Positions 22,127 through 31,296 of a stretch of 64,000 nucleotides of DNA are shown here, one piece after another. The notes below the pieces were generated by a model. That model was given only the letters and a program-made list of their open reading frames with translations. It was not told where the DNA came from and searched no databases. The first letter of the stretch is position 1, and every line of letters starts with the position of its first letter. Source of the stretch: Paenibacillus sp. FSL R7-0204 (GTDB lineage: Bacteria > Bacillota > Bacilli > Paenibacillales > Paenibacillaceae); the NCBI RefSeq assembly GCF_038002225.1, contig NZ_JBBOCA010000001.1, positions 1,364,001-1,428,000 of the forward strand, given 5' to 3'. The position numbers and the translations under genes were made by a program.

Positions 22127-22834
22127 ATGGGAGTATTCAAACGGATTAAAGATATGACTAAGGCGTCGGTAAATGATATGTTGGATAAGGTAGAGGACCC
22201 GATTGTGATGCTTAATCAGTATCTGCGCGATATGGAGGCTGAGATTCATGAGGCTGAAGTAACGGTAGCGAAGCAGATGGCTAATGAACGCCGTATGAAA
22301 CAGCGTGTGGACGAAGCTGCCAAGGTTGCCGGACAACGTGCTGCACAAGCTGAGCTTGCGCTCAAGAACGGGCAGGAGGAAGTTACCCGCAAGCTGCTGG
22401 AAGAGAAAATCTATTTCGACCAGAAGTTTACCGAGTATGGCGAGCTTCACGCACAGGCTGAAGTACAGGCCAAGGAACTGGTGCAGCAGCTTCATGATAT
22501 GAAGGATGAGTTCTACAAGATGCGCAACAAACGTAATGAACTGGTATCCCGTGCTCAGATGGCTAAGGCCAAGAAGCAAATGTCCCAGATCAGCAGCGTA
22601 CATTCCATTGAGAGCGGAAGTGCCTCCCTTGGATTCCACCGTATGGAAGAAAAGATCATGCAGCTCGAAGCGGAAGCAGATGTGATGCGCGCTCCGTATA
22701 GCCCTTCGGCAACCGCATATGCTAAGCCGGTAGATCCTGAGAAGGAACTGAAAGTAGAGGAGCAGCTTGCCGCACTCAAGAACAAGCTGAACTCAACTCC
22801 TGCAGCCCCTCCTTTGAATAAAAAAGAACAATAA
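22127..22834 (+). CDS. PspA/IM30 family protein, second paralogue
   Basis: A 235-residue coiled-coil protein opening [19 protein letters not shown] with [11 protein letters not shown], the same signature as the paralogue at 20962. The two diverge mainly in the C-terminal third. It follows the PspC gene by 3 bases and ends before a strong hairpin. Two PspA paralogues around a PspC protein suggest mixed oligomers or specialisation. Confidence 0.9.
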   Translation: MGVFKRIKDMTKASVNDMLDKVEDPIVMLNQYLRDMEAEIHEAEVTVAKQMANERRMKQRVDEAAKVAGQRAAQAELALKNGQEEVTRKLLEEKIYFDQKFTEYGELHAQAEVQAKELVQQLHDMKDEFYKMRNKRNELVSRAQMAKAKKQMSQISSVHSIESGSASLGFHRMEEKIMQLEAEADVMRAPYSPSATAYAKPVDPEKELKVEEQLAALKNKLNSTPAAPPLNKKEQ

Positions 22835-22879
22835 TCCCTGTTCCTAAAGAACAGCCGGATATGATATGCTGATCAAGGT

Positions 22880-22921
22880 AAAGCCATACGGTATGGATTC
22901 TCCATACCGGTATGGCTTTTG
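22880..22921 (+). terminator. Hairpin terminator after the second pspA
   Basis: Arms AAGCCATACGGTATGGA and TCCATACCGGTATGGCTT pair over 17 positions with one bulged C and a 3-base loop, then TTTT. It separates the psp half of the locus from liaF-liaS-liaR, which can limit read-through and allow stronger induction of the psp genes. Confidence 0.75.
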
Positions 22922-22970
22922 TAGCGGATGCAGTATATTGAAGATGTAGCTTCGCGATACTTCAGCCAAT

Positions 22971-23010
22971 GCTTACGAAGTAAGTTTTGCTTTGCAAAAC
23001 TTTAAGGAGG
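22971..23010 (+). promoter_or_regulatory. Double hairpin fused to the ribosome site of liaF
   Basis: CTTAC-GAA-GTAAG (22972-22984) is followed by AGTTTTGC/GCAAAACT (22983-23001) and directly by TTAAGGAGG. A closely similar block precedes sspI at 30412-30474. The hairpin ends one base before the Shine-Dalgarno sequence, so it could control translation initiation. Confidence 0.6.
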
Positions 23011-23017
23011 TGCGGAA

Positions 23018-23665
23018 ATGGATAAACGGAACCGTTTGATTGCCATCGGATTGATTGGTGTAGGCTGCTTGATGATATTTGGCAAATGGCTCGGCTTCTT
23101 CTCCATTGTCGCACTCCTGTTCCTGCTGCTGGGAATCTACCGGACGACGTCGGGCAAGGTCAAGCAAGGCTATAAGCTTATGGGAGTCGGTGCGGTACTG
23201 CTGCTGCTGGATCATTTGCTGCTGGTGCTTGGCATCTGCCTGCTTTCGCTGGGGATGTTCTTTGTCAAATCGAAAAGAATGCAGCGCAAGGCCGGTTTTG
23301 TGCAGAAGCAAAGCTTTTCTTCCCGATTCGACTGGGATCTCTCGCCGTGGGTGATGCGCAGCCTGAGCGCCTGGCATGTGCTGGGTGAGGTGGATGTGGA
23401 TCTTTCCCTGGCCATGGCGGAAGAGCAGGAGACGATTATGCTGTATCAGGGGATTTTTGGTGATGTGGATATTCTGCTGTCTGAGGATTACGGGGTAGAG
23501 ATTGAGGCATTCGTGCTGTTCGGCTCGATTGAGTCCGGCAGTAACCGAGATACGGGGATACTGAACCGGCTGAACTGGAAGTCACCCAACTATGACAGCT
23601 GCGAGCATAAAGTGAAATTTAACATTTCTTATCTGATGGGGGATCTGGACGTACGCTTCCCTTAA
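23018..23665 (+). CDS. liaF: LiaF-like negative regulator of the envelope-stress kinase
   Basis: A 215-residue protein with four N-terminal hydrophobic spans (about residues 8-85) and a soluble C-terminal half with beta-rich repeats of the LiaF type (GEVDVDLSLA, GIFGDVDILLSED, LMGDLDVRF). LiaF holds the LiaS kinase inactive until cell-wall antibiotics disturb the membrane. Its position immediately before liaS and liaR supports the name. The ATG is 7 bases after AAGGAGG. Confidence 0.86.
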   Translation: MDKRNRLIAIGLIGVGCLMIFGKWLGFFSIVALLFLLLGIYRTTSGKVKQGYKLMGVGAVLLLLDHLLLVLGICLLSLGMFFVKSKRMQRKAGFVQKQSFSSRFDWDLSPWVMRSLSAWHVLGEVDVDLSLAMAEEQETIMLYQGIFGDVDILLSEDYGVEIEAFVLFGSIESGSNRDTGILNRLNWKSPNYDSCEHKVKFNISYLMGDLDVRFP

Positions 23666-23703
23666 GAGTATGTTAGACCAAGAGAGAAGGGAGAGCTCCC
23701 GGC

Positions 23704-24738
23704 ATGGAGAAAAAAAGTAGTAACATGATAACGCGCAGTATGGGTGAGGGAGCTCTGTTCTCTTTTATCATGCTGCTCGTTATTACATATATTATGTATA
23801 CATATGGTTTATTACGGCCATTCGAGGATTGGCGGATTGGCGTAAGGACAGGATTGACACTAATTCTGCTGCCGATGGCTTTTGGGATCGGGTACGGCTT
23901 CTATCAGGGCTTCCGCAGCAAGCGCAAGCTGGAATTACTGCGGGCCACCCTGGTCGCCTGGGAGAAAGGCAATCTCACCCCGGCCATGCCGGACCTCGGC
24001 AACGATGAGCTGGGGCGGCTCGGGGAACAGCTCGGGCGGATCAGCGGCAAGTGGGAGAATCAGGTGAATACGCTGCAGCGGCTCTCCACCAATAACGCGA
24101 AGCTTGCCGAGCAGGCACGGGTCACGGCAATCATCGAGGAGCGGCAGCGGCTGGCACGGGAGCTGCATGATGCGGTATCGCAGCAGTTGTTCGCCATCTC
24201 GATGACGGCAACGGCCGTAGGCCGGACGCTGGAGAAAGACTTTGACAAGGCACAGCGGCAAATTGCACTGATCGAGGAGATGTCGGCAGTAGCCCAGTCG
24301 GAGATGAGGGCACTGCTACTGCATTTAAGACCGGTGTATCTGGAAGGCAAGGGGCTGGAGGAAGGTCTGCAGGAGCTGATTAAGGAACTTAAGATCAAGG
24401 TGCCGATTGATATTGTGTTCGAGATGGATCAGGGTGTAGAGCTGCTGAAGGGCGTGGAGAATCATTTGTTCCGTATTGTGCAGGAGGCTATCTCGAATAC
24501 GCTCCGCCATGCCAAGGCAGAGAAGATGGAGATCCGCCTGCATCGCCGGGGGGATACGGTCCGGCTGACGCTGCGCGATGACGGAGTCGGCTTCGAGATG
24601 GATGACAGCAAGCAGACCTCCTACGGTCTGTCGAATATGCAGGAGCGGATTACTGAGATCGGGGGCTCGATCCAGTTCATTACCGCTCCCGGCAAAGGCT
24701 TGCGGATCGATATTACCGTACCGGTAGTCAATGAATAG
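23704..24738 (+). CDS. liaS: LiaS-like sensor histidine kinase (HisKA_3 type)
   Basis: A 344-residue kinase: two spans (about residues 18-38 and 50-70) separated by a very short loop, a HAMP-like helix, the HisKA_3 box with RELHDAVSQQLFAI (phosphorylated His), and an HATPase domain with VQEAISNTLRHA, DDGVGF and YGLSNMQERI. The intramembrane-sensing layout and the neighbours liaF and liaR identify it as the LiaS kinase of the cell-envelope stress system. Confidence 0.92.
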   Translation: MEKKSSNMITRSMGEGALFSFIMLLVITYIMYTYGLLRPFEDWRIGVRTGLTLILLPMAFGIGYGFYQGFRSKRKLELLRATLVAWEKGNLTPAMPDLGNDELGRLGEQLGRISGKWENQVNTLQRLSTNNAKLAEQARVTAIIEERQRLARELHDAVSQQLFAISMTATAVGRTLEKDFDKAQRQIALIEEMSAVAQSEMRALLLHLRPVYLEGKGLEEGLQELIKELKIKVPIDIVFEMDQGVELLKGVENHLFRIVQEAISNTLRHAKAEKMEIRLHRRGDTVRLTLRDDGVGFEMDDSKQTSYGLSNMQERITEIGGSIQFITAPGKGLRIDITVPVVNE

Positions 24739-24753
24739 GGGGCAGGTGTAACG

Positions 24754-25413
24754 ATGGAGATCGAAGAAGATGATGCAATCAAGGTCTTGCTTGTAGACGA
24801 TCATGAAATGGTCCGGATCGGACTTGCTGCGGTGCTCGGCACCGAGGATGGTATTGAAGTCGTCGGTGAAGCGGGAAGCGGCGAGGAGGGTATCCGTCTG
24901 GCCCAGGAGTATACGCCGGATGTGGTGCTGATGGATCTGGTCATGGATGGCATGGATGGAATCGAGACGACCAGACAGCTGCTGAAACTGTACCCGGATT
25001 GCAAGGTTATTGTGTTGACCAGTTATTTGGATGATGAGAAGATGTATCCGGTGATTGAAGCCGGAGCCTTCAGTTACCTGCTCAAGACCTCACGGGCCAG
25101 CGAAGTCGCAGATGCGATCCGGGCAGCCGCAAGAGGCCAGTCCGTGCTGGAGTCGCAGGTGGCGTCCAAGATGATGAACCGTTTCCGTTCCAATGCAAGA
25201 GGAGAGTCACCGGCTTACAAAGAGCTTACCGAACGCGAGATGGAAGTACTGAAGCTGTTAGCCCAGGGCAAATCCAACCAGGATATTGCCGATCAATTAA
25301 TTATTGGAATCAAGACGGTGAAATTCCATGTCACGAATGTTCTTGCCAAGCTGGGGGTTGAAGACCGGACCCAGGCGGCTATTTATGCATATAAGAATGG
25401 ACTGGCGGAGTAA
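24754..25413 (+). CDS. liaR: LiaR-like response regulator (NarL/FixJ family)
   Basis: A 219-residue regulator with receiver domain (LLVDDHEMVRIGL, phosphoacceptor Asp in VVLMDLVMDGMDG, conserved Lys in LLKTSRA) and a C-terminal LuxR-type helix-turn-helix opening LTEREMEVLKLLAQGKSN. It is the partner of the LiaS kinase 15 bases upstream and probably activates the psp/lia genes in this locus. Confidence 0.93.
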   Translation: MEIEEDDAIKVLLVDDHEMVRIGLAAVLGTEDGIEVVGEAGSGEEGIRLAQEYTPDVVLMDLVMDGMDGIETTRQLLKLYPDCKVIVLTSYLDDEKMYPVIEAGAFSYLLKTSRASEVADAIRAAARGQSVLESQVASKMMNRFRSNARGESPAYKELTEREMEVLKLLAQGKSNQDIADQLIIGIKTVKFHVTNVLAKLGVEDRTQAAIYAYKNGLAE

Positions 25414-25559
25414 GACCGGCCTATTGAAGCCACACAGCACTTTCAAGTGAGTCCGCCCGGATGATCTTGGAAGTGTTTTTGCATGCGCTCGTATATCTTT
25501 CTCTGAAATTGGATAACCTGTCTAGTAGATTACTAGAACGGTTGAGAGGGAGATGCGAA

Positions 25560-26366
25560 GTGGGGAATAAAGGGCAGAGTAAGGGGATACTGGTGTTGGT
25601 GCTGGCGGGGATATGTGCGCTGCTGCTGTTGAGCGGATTCCGCAGCGCGGAACCCGCAGTAGGAAGCGTTGTACAGAAGAGTACTGTTGCTTCTACAACT
25701 GCCGGAGAGCTTCAGGAATCCCTTGCTCTGCTGACCACACTGGGCGGACAGGCCTCCGCTCCCGGCGCGCCGCTCCGGCTCGTATTGAAATGGCAAGGGG
25801 AATACAGCGGCGAAGAGGCTGCTGGGACTGCCGTACAGAGCCTTTCCGCCCGGCTTGGGCTCGGTGAAATTAGCAGCGCAGATGATGAAGGACACCTGGC
25901 TTGGCGTTCTGCCGCGCAGCTCAGTGGAGGTATGCAGGTCTCCCTGTTCTGGAGTGAGCTTGGCGGCGGCCGCAGCTACTGTATTGTTACGCTGGAGACA
26001 GCTGATCTTCTGGGCTCCCCGGAGCTGCCGGCCGCAGCGGCGGACGCCGGAGAGGCGATGCTGCAGGCAGGAATTGCTGCTGAGTGGAATGCTTCGCTGC
26101 AGGCACCTGCGAAGGAGCAGGGCGGAACGCAGGCAGCACTCCTTGCTACGGAGCAGTTACTGGGCGCAGAGCTTCCCGGAATTCAGGCAGAGGAGAGCTA
26201 CGCCGACGTCTCTACATCCAGTCATTCGTATAGTGTGCCAGGTCTTCAGCGTACAGTCAGCAGCGGTAGCCACAGCCTGGCTCTCCAACTCGCAGTTCAC
26301 AACAACATCAACGCGAACGAGAATCGGATAACCCTTGGAATGCCATTAATTACAATCGAATACTGA
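25560..26366 (+). CDS. YwmB-family secreted protein
   Basis: About 268 residues. The GTG at 25560 follows GAGGGAG by 7 bases, giving a protein that starts MGNKGQSKG and runs into a membrane or signal segment ([19 protein letters not shown]); the frame is open back to an ATG at 25461 but without a ribosome site. The remainder has the YwmB pattern of alternating strands and Ala-rich helices. The family is sometimes labelled TATA-box-binding-like because of fold similarity, but the export signal makes a DNA role unlikely. Function is unknown. Confidence 0.72.
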   Translation: MGNKGQSKGILVLVLAGICALLLLSGFRSAEPAVGSVVQKSTVASTTAGELQESLALLTTLGGQASAPGAPLRLVLKWQGEYSGEEAAGTAVQSLSARLGLGEISSADDEGHLAWRSAAQLSGGMQVSLFWSELGGGRSYCIVTLETADLLGSPELPAAAADAGEAMLQAGIAAEWNASLQAPAKEQGGTQAALLATEQLLGAELPGIQAEESYADVSTSSHSYSVPGLQRTVSSGSHSLALQLAVHNNINANENRITLGMPLITIEY

Positions 26367-26575
26367 GGTTAAAGGACGTAATATAAGCGTAATCCGGCGA
26401 AGGCATAAGAAAGAGTAATGGAAAAGTGCGAAATCCCGAGAAAAACTGTCAGGAATGTGATGGCATCCTCCGTGCAATTATGATAAAATGACATCACGCC
26501 TATAGTCGTATGTTGTTTCATACCAGGCGATGAGAATGAATGTCAACTATATTACATACAGAGAGATGAGGAGCC

Positions 26576-28126
26576 ATGGCTGAAAATCAAACCCTTGATG
26601 CACTGCATACACCCGGTGCTGTATTCTTTATCTTCGGGGCAACCGGAGATCTGGCCCGGCGTAAGCTTTTCCCGGCGATTTACAGTTTGTATCGTGAAGG
26701 CAAGCTGACCCAAGATTTTGCGGTCATTGGCGTGGCTCGGCGTCCCCGCACCCAGGATGAATTCCGGGAAGATGTGAAGGAATCCATCCGCGAGTTCTGC
26801 CGTTATCAGGCAGGAGATGCTGCGGAATGGAACGAGTTCGTGCAGCATTTTGAATACAAGTCACTCGACATCAATAATATTGACGGCTTCCGTGAGCTGA
26901 ATGAGCAGACGGAGCGGCTGGAAGAGAAGTTCCATATTCCGGGCAACCGCATGTTCTATCTGGCGCTTGCGCCTGAGCTGTTCGGCAGCGTATCCTTCAA
27001 CCTCAAGGCAGGCGGGATGCTGCAGGCCAGAGGCTGGAATCGTCTGGTCATCGAGAAGCCGTTCGGCTACAATCTCGAATCCGCTGAGGAACTGAACGAA
27101 CAGATCCGCCAAGTCTTCAAGGAAGAGGAGATTTACCGGATTGACCACTACCTGGGTAAGGAAATGGTTCAGAATATTGAAGTGATCCGGTTCGCCAATG
27201 CCTTCTTTGAGCCATTGTGGAACAACAAGCATATCGCCAACATTCAGATTACACTCGGCGAGACGGTGGGTGTGGAAGAACGCGGCGGGTATTACGATCA
27301 TGCGGGGGCGCTGCGCGATATGGGCCAGAACCATATTTTGCAGCTGCTGACAATGATTGCTATGGAACCGCCTAGCCGTCTGCTGGCTGAAGATATCCGT
27401 GATGAGAAGGTGAAGGTACTTCGTTCACTTCGTCCGTACGCCACCGCTGATGAAGTCCGCGAGAACGTAGTCCGCGGCCAATACACGCAAGGTCTCTACA
27501 AGGGCAAGACACTTCCGGCTTACCGCCAGGAAGACAAAGTGGACCCGGAATCGAATACAGAGACGTATTTCGCAGCCCGTGTGTTCGTGGATAACTTCCG
27601 CTGGGCCGGAGTTCCCTTCTATATCCGCACCGGCAAACGCCTGCCTGTGAAGACCACCGAAGTGGTTGTAGAATTCAAAGGAATGCCGACCAACGTTTAC
27701 TTGGGCCAGAAGCACAAGCTCGAGCCGAACCTGCTCGTCATCCGCGTCAATCCGATGGAAGGCATCTATGTGAAGATCAATGCGAAGAAGCCGGGCTCGG
27801 AATCCGAGATTCAGCCGCTGGCCATGGATTTCTGCCAGAGCTGCATGATCGGTATTAACTCGCCTGAGGCTTATGAGCGTCTGCTGCATGATGCTGCACG
27901 CGGCGATTCCACCTACTTCACCCGCTGGGATGAAGTATCCTCGGCCTGGTCCTTCGTGGACCGGATTGCCAAGGCGTGGAAGGAAGAGAGCAACGATTTG
28001 GCTTCCTATCCTGCAGGCTCCTGGGGTCCGGTTGAAGCCGACCAATTGCTTGCCGGAGAAGGCTTCCACTGGTGGCCGGTTAACGGCCAGGATGAAGACA
28101 ATGTGGTCTGGCAGGTTAACCGCTAG
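26576..28126 (+). CDS. zwf: Glucose-6-phosphate 1-dehydrogenase
   Basis: First enzyme of the oxidative pentose phosphate pathway: oxidises glucose-6-phosphate to 6-phosphogluconolactone with NADP. The 516-residue protein has the family length. The Rossmann fingerprint GATGDLARRKLFPAI lies near residues 21-35, the active-site segment RIDHYLGKEMVQN near 181-193, and the C-terminal domain is intact (KINAKKPGSE, PEAYERLLHDA). The gene stands alone with a strong terminator after it. Confidence 0.97.
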   Translation: MAENQTLDALHTPGAVFFIFGATGDLARRKLFPAIYSLYREGKLTQDFAVIGVARRPRTQDEFREDVKESIREFCRYQAGDAAEWNEFVQHFEYKSLDINNIDGFRELNEQTERLEEKFHIPGNRMFYLALAPELFGSVSFNLKAGGMLQARGWNRLVIEKPFGYNLESAEELNEQIRQVFKEEEIYRIDHYLGKEMVQNIEVIRFANAFFEPLWNNKHIANIQITLGETVGVEERGGYYDHAGALRDMGQNHILQLLTMIAMEPPSRLLAEDIRDEKVKVLRSLRPYATADEVRENVVRGQYTQGLYKGKTLPAYRQEDKVDPESNTETYFAARVFVDNFRWAGVPFYIRTGKRLPVKTTEVVVEFKGMPTNVYLGQKHKLEPNLLVIRVNPMEGIYVKINAKKPGSESEIQPLAMDFCQSCMIGINSPEAYERLLHDAARGDSTYFTRWDEVSSAWSFVDRIAKAWKEESNDLASYPAGSWGPVEADQLLAGEGFHWWPVNGQDEDNVVWQVNR

Positions 28127-28147
28127 TCCCTGAAGAAGAACTGTTAC

Positions 28148-28183
28148 AGATCCTCCTGCATTTCGCTGCAGGGGGATCTTTTT
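28148..28183 (+). terminator. Rho-independent terminator of zwf
   Basis: A 13-bp stem, AGATCCTCCTGCA with TGCAGGGGGATCT, a 6-base loop and a run of six T follow the zwf stop codon by about 20 bases. The remaining gap to prfC (28184-28459) contains only the small leader frame listed separately. Confidence 0.9.
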
Positions 28184-28380
28184 GCTGAACGTGAATTTAT
28201 ATTACAAGATATTTCACTACAGGCGCTTTTTTGTAGATAATCTCTGCCGGATTTTGCTATACTGAGAAGGATGCTTTCAACATAAAGATTTCTAAGCCTA
28301 GCGATATAGATGATCCTATACATGGTAAACGTTACGTTCAAGAAATAGACGTTGAATCTCTAAGGAAAGGATCTGAATTC

Positions 28381-28401
28381 ATGAATAGCAGACCGATTTG
28401 A
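28381..28401 (+). other. Six-codon leader frame ahead of prfC
   Basis: ATG AAT AGC AGA CCG ATT TGA is preceded by AAGGAAAGGA at about 10 bases and ends 58 bases before prfC. It could be a translated leader whose UGA stop senses release-factor activity. Its size makes chance occurrence possible. Confidence 0.3.
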
Positions 28402-28459
28402 TCGATCCGGCAATAGAGGCAGAAGCAAGCATGAATTTATAGATGAAGGGATATGTGTA

Positions 28460-30046
28460 ATGAATAAAGCAACGGACCATAAGCTTCAGAGTGAAGTCGA
28501 CAAACGCAGAACCTTTGCGATTATTTCCCACCCGGATGCGGGTAAAACTACGCTGACAGAGAAACTGCTGCTCTTCGGAGGTGCCATCCGTCTGGCAGGT
28601 ACAGTCAAAGCCCGTAAGGCAAGCAAGCACGCCACCAGTGATTGGATGGAAATTGAGAAGCAGCGCGGAATCTCGGTTACGTCTTCTGTGATGCAGTTTG
28701 ATTACCTGGACCACCGGGTGAACATTCTGGATACTCCGGGTCACCAGGATTTCAGTGAAGACACCTATCGTACGCTCACTGCGGCTGACAGTGCGGTCAT
28801 GCTGATCGACGTAGCCAAGGGTGTGGAGACACAGACAATCAAGCTGTTCCAGGTCTGCGCGAAGCGCGGCATTCCGATCTTCACCTTCATTAATAAGCTG
28901 GACCGTGAAGGCCGCAGCCCGTTTGATCTGATGGAGGAACTGGAGAATGTGCTGGGCATCCGCTCGGTGCCGATGAACTGGCCGATTGGGATGGGCCGGG
29001 AGCTGTGCGGCGTTTATGACCGGATGAAGAATCAGGTCGAGCTGTTCCAGGGCGATGACCATTCCGTAATTAAAGTACAGAAGGTGGAGAGCTACCGCGA
29101 CCCGATTATCCGTGAGATGGCGGGGGAGTACCTGCATGATCAGCTATGCGCGGATCTGGAACTGCTGGATGTGGCGGGCGATCCTTTTGACTATGAAAAG
29201 GTGCTGCGCGGGGAGATTACTCCGGTATTCTTCGGCAGTGCGATCAACAACTTCGGTGTGCAGACGTTCCTGGATAATTTCCTGGAGCTTGCACCGAAGC
29301 CTGAACCACGCCGCAGTACAGCGGGCTCTGTAGAACCGACTAACGAGAAATTTACCGGCTATGTATTCAAAATTCAGGCGAACATGAATCCCGCACACCG
29401 TGACCGTATCGCCTTCCTGCGTATCGTGTCCGGCAAGTTCGAGCGCGGAATGAGTGTGAAGCATGTACGTGCCGGCAAAGACATCAAGCTATCCCAGCCG
29501 CAGCAGTTCCTTGCCCAGGACCGGGACATTGTTGAAGAGGCGTATCCGGGGGATATTATCGGTCTGTTCGACCCGGGCATCTTCCGGATTGGCGACACGC
29601 TCAGTCAGGCCGGAGATATCGAATTTGATGAGCTGCCGACCTTCTCACCGGAGATTTTCTCCAAAGTCACCATCAAGAATGCACTGAAGTCGAAGCAATT
29701 CCAGAAGGGGATTGACCAGCTGACCGAAGAGGGCATGATCCAGGTGTTCCGTACCGTCAACTTCGACGATATTCTGCTGGGTGTAGTCGGACAACTGCAG
29801 TTCGAGGTGTTCGAGTACCGCATGAAAGGTGAGTATGGCGTGGATGTGCAGCTGCAGCGCATGAGCTACCAGTTCGCACGCTGGATCGTGGATGAGAACA
29901 AGCCGGATGCCAGCAAGTTCCGGATCAACTCCACTCTGGTTACGGACAAGAAGGGCAATTACGTAGTGCTATTCGAGAACGAATACGCCATGCGGACCGC
30001 GATGGAGAAGAATCCGACCGCGAAGTTCCTGGAGACTGCACCTTGA
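28460..30046 (+). CDS. prfC: Peptide chain release factor 3
   Basis: Translational GTPase that recycles class I release factors from the ribosome. The 528-residue protein has the RF3 GTPase motifs SHPDAGKTTLTEKLL (G1), RGISVTSS (G2), DTPGHQDFSEDT (G3) and NKLDREGRSP (G4), followed by the RF3-specific region (FFGSAINNFGVQTFLDNF) and intact C-terminal domains. GAAGGGA lies 8 bases before the ATG. B. subtilis lacks RF3, so its presence fits Paenibacillus and relatives. Confidence 0.96.
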   Translation: MNKATDHKLQSEVDKRRTFAIISHPDAGKTTLTEKLLLFGGAIRLAGTVKARKASKHATSDWMEIEKQRGISVTSSVMQFDYLDHRVNILDTPGHQDFSEDTYRTLTAADSAVMLIDVAKGVETQTIKLFQVCAKRGIPIFTFINKLDREGRSPFDLMEELENVLGIRSVPMNWPIGMGRELCGVYDRMKNQVELFQGDDHSVIKVQKVESYRDPIIREMAGEYLHDQLCADLELLDVAGDPFDYEKVLRGEITPVFFGSAINNFGVQTFLDNFLELAPKPEPRRSTAGSVEPTNEKFTGYVFKIQANMNPAHRDRIAFLRIVSGKFERGMSVKHVRAGKDIKLSQPQQFLAQDRDIVEEAYPGDIIGLFDPGIFRIGDTLSQAGDIEFDELPTFSPEIFSKVTIKNALKSKQFQKGIDQLTEEGMIQVFRTVNFDDILLGVVGQLQFEVFEYRMKGEYGVDVQLQRMSYQFARWIVDENKPDASKFRINSTLVTDKKGNYVVLFENEYAMRTAMEKNPTAKFLETAP

Positions 30047-30099
30047 TGGGTGTAATAGAAGTAGGATGAACAGTTAAGCATATGTATGATTAGGCTATA

Positions 30100-30151
30100 A
30101 AAAACCTCCGCCTCCACCTGTGCAGCAGCACGGTGGGGTGCGGAGGTTTTT
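30100..30151. terminator. Bidirectional terminator between prfC and sspI
   Basis: AAAAACCTCCGC and GCGGAGGTTTTT form the base of a GC-rich hairpin with A and T runs on both sides. It serves the convergent genes prfC and sspI. Confidence 0.9.
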
Positions 30152-30168
30152 GGCGGGAGGGGCCTCCT

Positions 30169-30405
30169 CTAGGAGGTGATGGACCCTGGGGTAAGCTTGT
30201 CCAGGTGTCTGTGCAGCATAGAGAGAACCCGGTCCTGCTTAGCAGGGTCAAGGTCCTTCCAGATCATCTCAAAGACGACACCCAGTCCGGGAAGCGCGGC
30301 TTCCGGCCCGTCCACGGAATTCTCGATAACCTCCCGCAGACCTTCTTCGGACTGGCCGTGTACCTTGTGAATGATGGCCTGGCGCAAATCAAGAGTGACT
30401 GGCAT
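30169..30405 (-). CDS. sspI: Small acid-soluble spore protein I (SspI)
   Basis: A 78-residue protein with the SspI pattern: LDLRQAIIHKVHGQS, LREVIENSVDGPEAALPGLG and VVFEMIWKDLD. SspI is a minor spore-core protein made in the forespore. The frame is open to 30453, but ATG 30405 (MPVTLDLRQ) has AAGGAGG 6 bases upstream and matches the family start. The gene stands alone, convergent with prfC. It is direct evidence that the organism forms endospores. Confidence 0.9.
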   Translation of the reverse strand: MPVTLDLRQAIIHKVHGQSEEGLREVIENSVDGPEAALPGLGVVFEMIWKDLDPAKQDRVLSMLHRHLDKLTPGSITS

Positions 30406-30411
30406 AATCGG

Positions 30412-30474
30412 CCTCCTTAAAGTTTTGTGAGCATCTGCTTCCTGAATCAGCATCGCAAAACTGACTTCGAAAGC
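30412..30474 (-). promoter_or_regulatory. Hairpin fused to the ribosome site of sspI
   Basis: On the minus strand GCTTTCGAAGTCAGTTTTGC, a loop of about 27 bases, then CAAAACTTTAAGGAGG. It matches the block before liaF at 18 of 20 positions in the left arm and exactly over the right arm plus ribosome site; only the loop differs in length. Confidence 0.6.
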
Positions 30475-30531
30475 AGGGGCTTAGTCAAGTAAGCAGCCTT
30501 CTTATAAGGTGCCCTGCGGGAGCGCTGAACA

Positions 30532-30560
30532 TTCAAGTTTATAACGGCTTATGCTATACT
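30532..30560 (+). promoter_or_regulatory. Promoter of the KtrA-like gene
   Basis: TTCAAG, a 17-base spacer ending in TG plus one base, and TATACT form a vegetative promoter with an extended -10 element, 40 bases before the start codon. Confidence 0.55.
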
Positions 30561-30599
30561 GTGTGAGATGTATTATATGGGCGGGAGGGACAAGGCTTC

Positions 30600-31259
30600 A
30601 TGGCAAAAAAACAGTATGCGATCATCGGCATGGGCCGCTTCGGCTCAAGTGTGGCCAAAGCGCTCAGCGGGATGGGCTATGAGGTGCTGGCCATTGATGC
30701 GGATGAACAGCGCACCCAGGAAATCTCCAACATTGTGACGCATGCCGTATCTGCAGACTCCACGGATGAAGAGGCGCTGCGCGCGCTGGGCATCCGTAAC
30801 TTCGATGTGGTGGTAGTCGCCATCGGGGAGGATATCCAGGCCAGCATTCTGACAACGCTGATCTTGAAGGATCTGGGCGTACCTGCCATTATCGCTAAAG
30901 CCAAAAGTGAGCTGCACGGCAAGGTGCTGGGCAAAATCGGAGCAGATAAAGTGATCTACCCGGAGCGGGACATGGGGATGCGGGTGGCGCATCATCTCGC
31001 TTCTCCGAACATCCTCGATTACATCGAGCTGTCACCCGAGTACAGCATCCTCGACATGAAAGTCTCGGGGCCGATGCTGGGCAAGAACCTGCAGGAGCTT
31101 GATATACGCGCCAAATATGGGTGCAATGTTATGGCGATCCGTCAGGGCGAGGAAATGAATATCTCCCCCAGAGCGGAGGACCGCCTGACCGATGGAGATG
31201 TCCTTGTCATTGTCGGACGGAAGGATAATCTGACGAAGCTGGAAATGGCTTATCAATAG
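30600..31259 (+). CDS. Potassium uptake regulatory subunit (KtrA/KtrC-type, RCK domains)
   Basis: A 219-residue cytoplasmic protein with an N-terminal Rossmann RCK-N domain (IIGMGRFGSSVAKAL, acidic end at AIDADEQR) and a C-terminal RCK-C domain (about residues 135-219, ending DVLVIVGRKDNLTKLE). Such proteins form octameric rings that gate a KtrB/KtrD channel in response to nucleotides and, through RCK-C, cyclic di-AMP. No channel gene is adjacent, so it could be KtrA or KtrC. Confidence 0.9.
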   Translation: MAKKQYAIIGMGRFGSSVAKALSGMGYEVLAIDADEQRTQEISNIVTHAVSADSTDEEALRALGIRNFDVVVVAIGEDIQASILTTLILKDLGVPAIIAKAKSELHGKVLGKIGADKVIYPERDMGMRVAHHLASPNILDYIELSPEYSILDMKVSGPMLGKNLQELDIRAKYGCNVMAIRQGEEMNISPRAEDRLTDGDVLVIVGRKDNLTKLEMAYQ

Positions 31260-31296
31260 GAATAGGAATCTGTAAGCAACAGAAAGGTAGGACCCT

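Noticed and set aside
25461..25559. Longer start for the YwmB-like protein
   Set aside because: The extra 33 residues precede the signal segment and lack a ribosome site, whereas GTG 25560 has a strong one.
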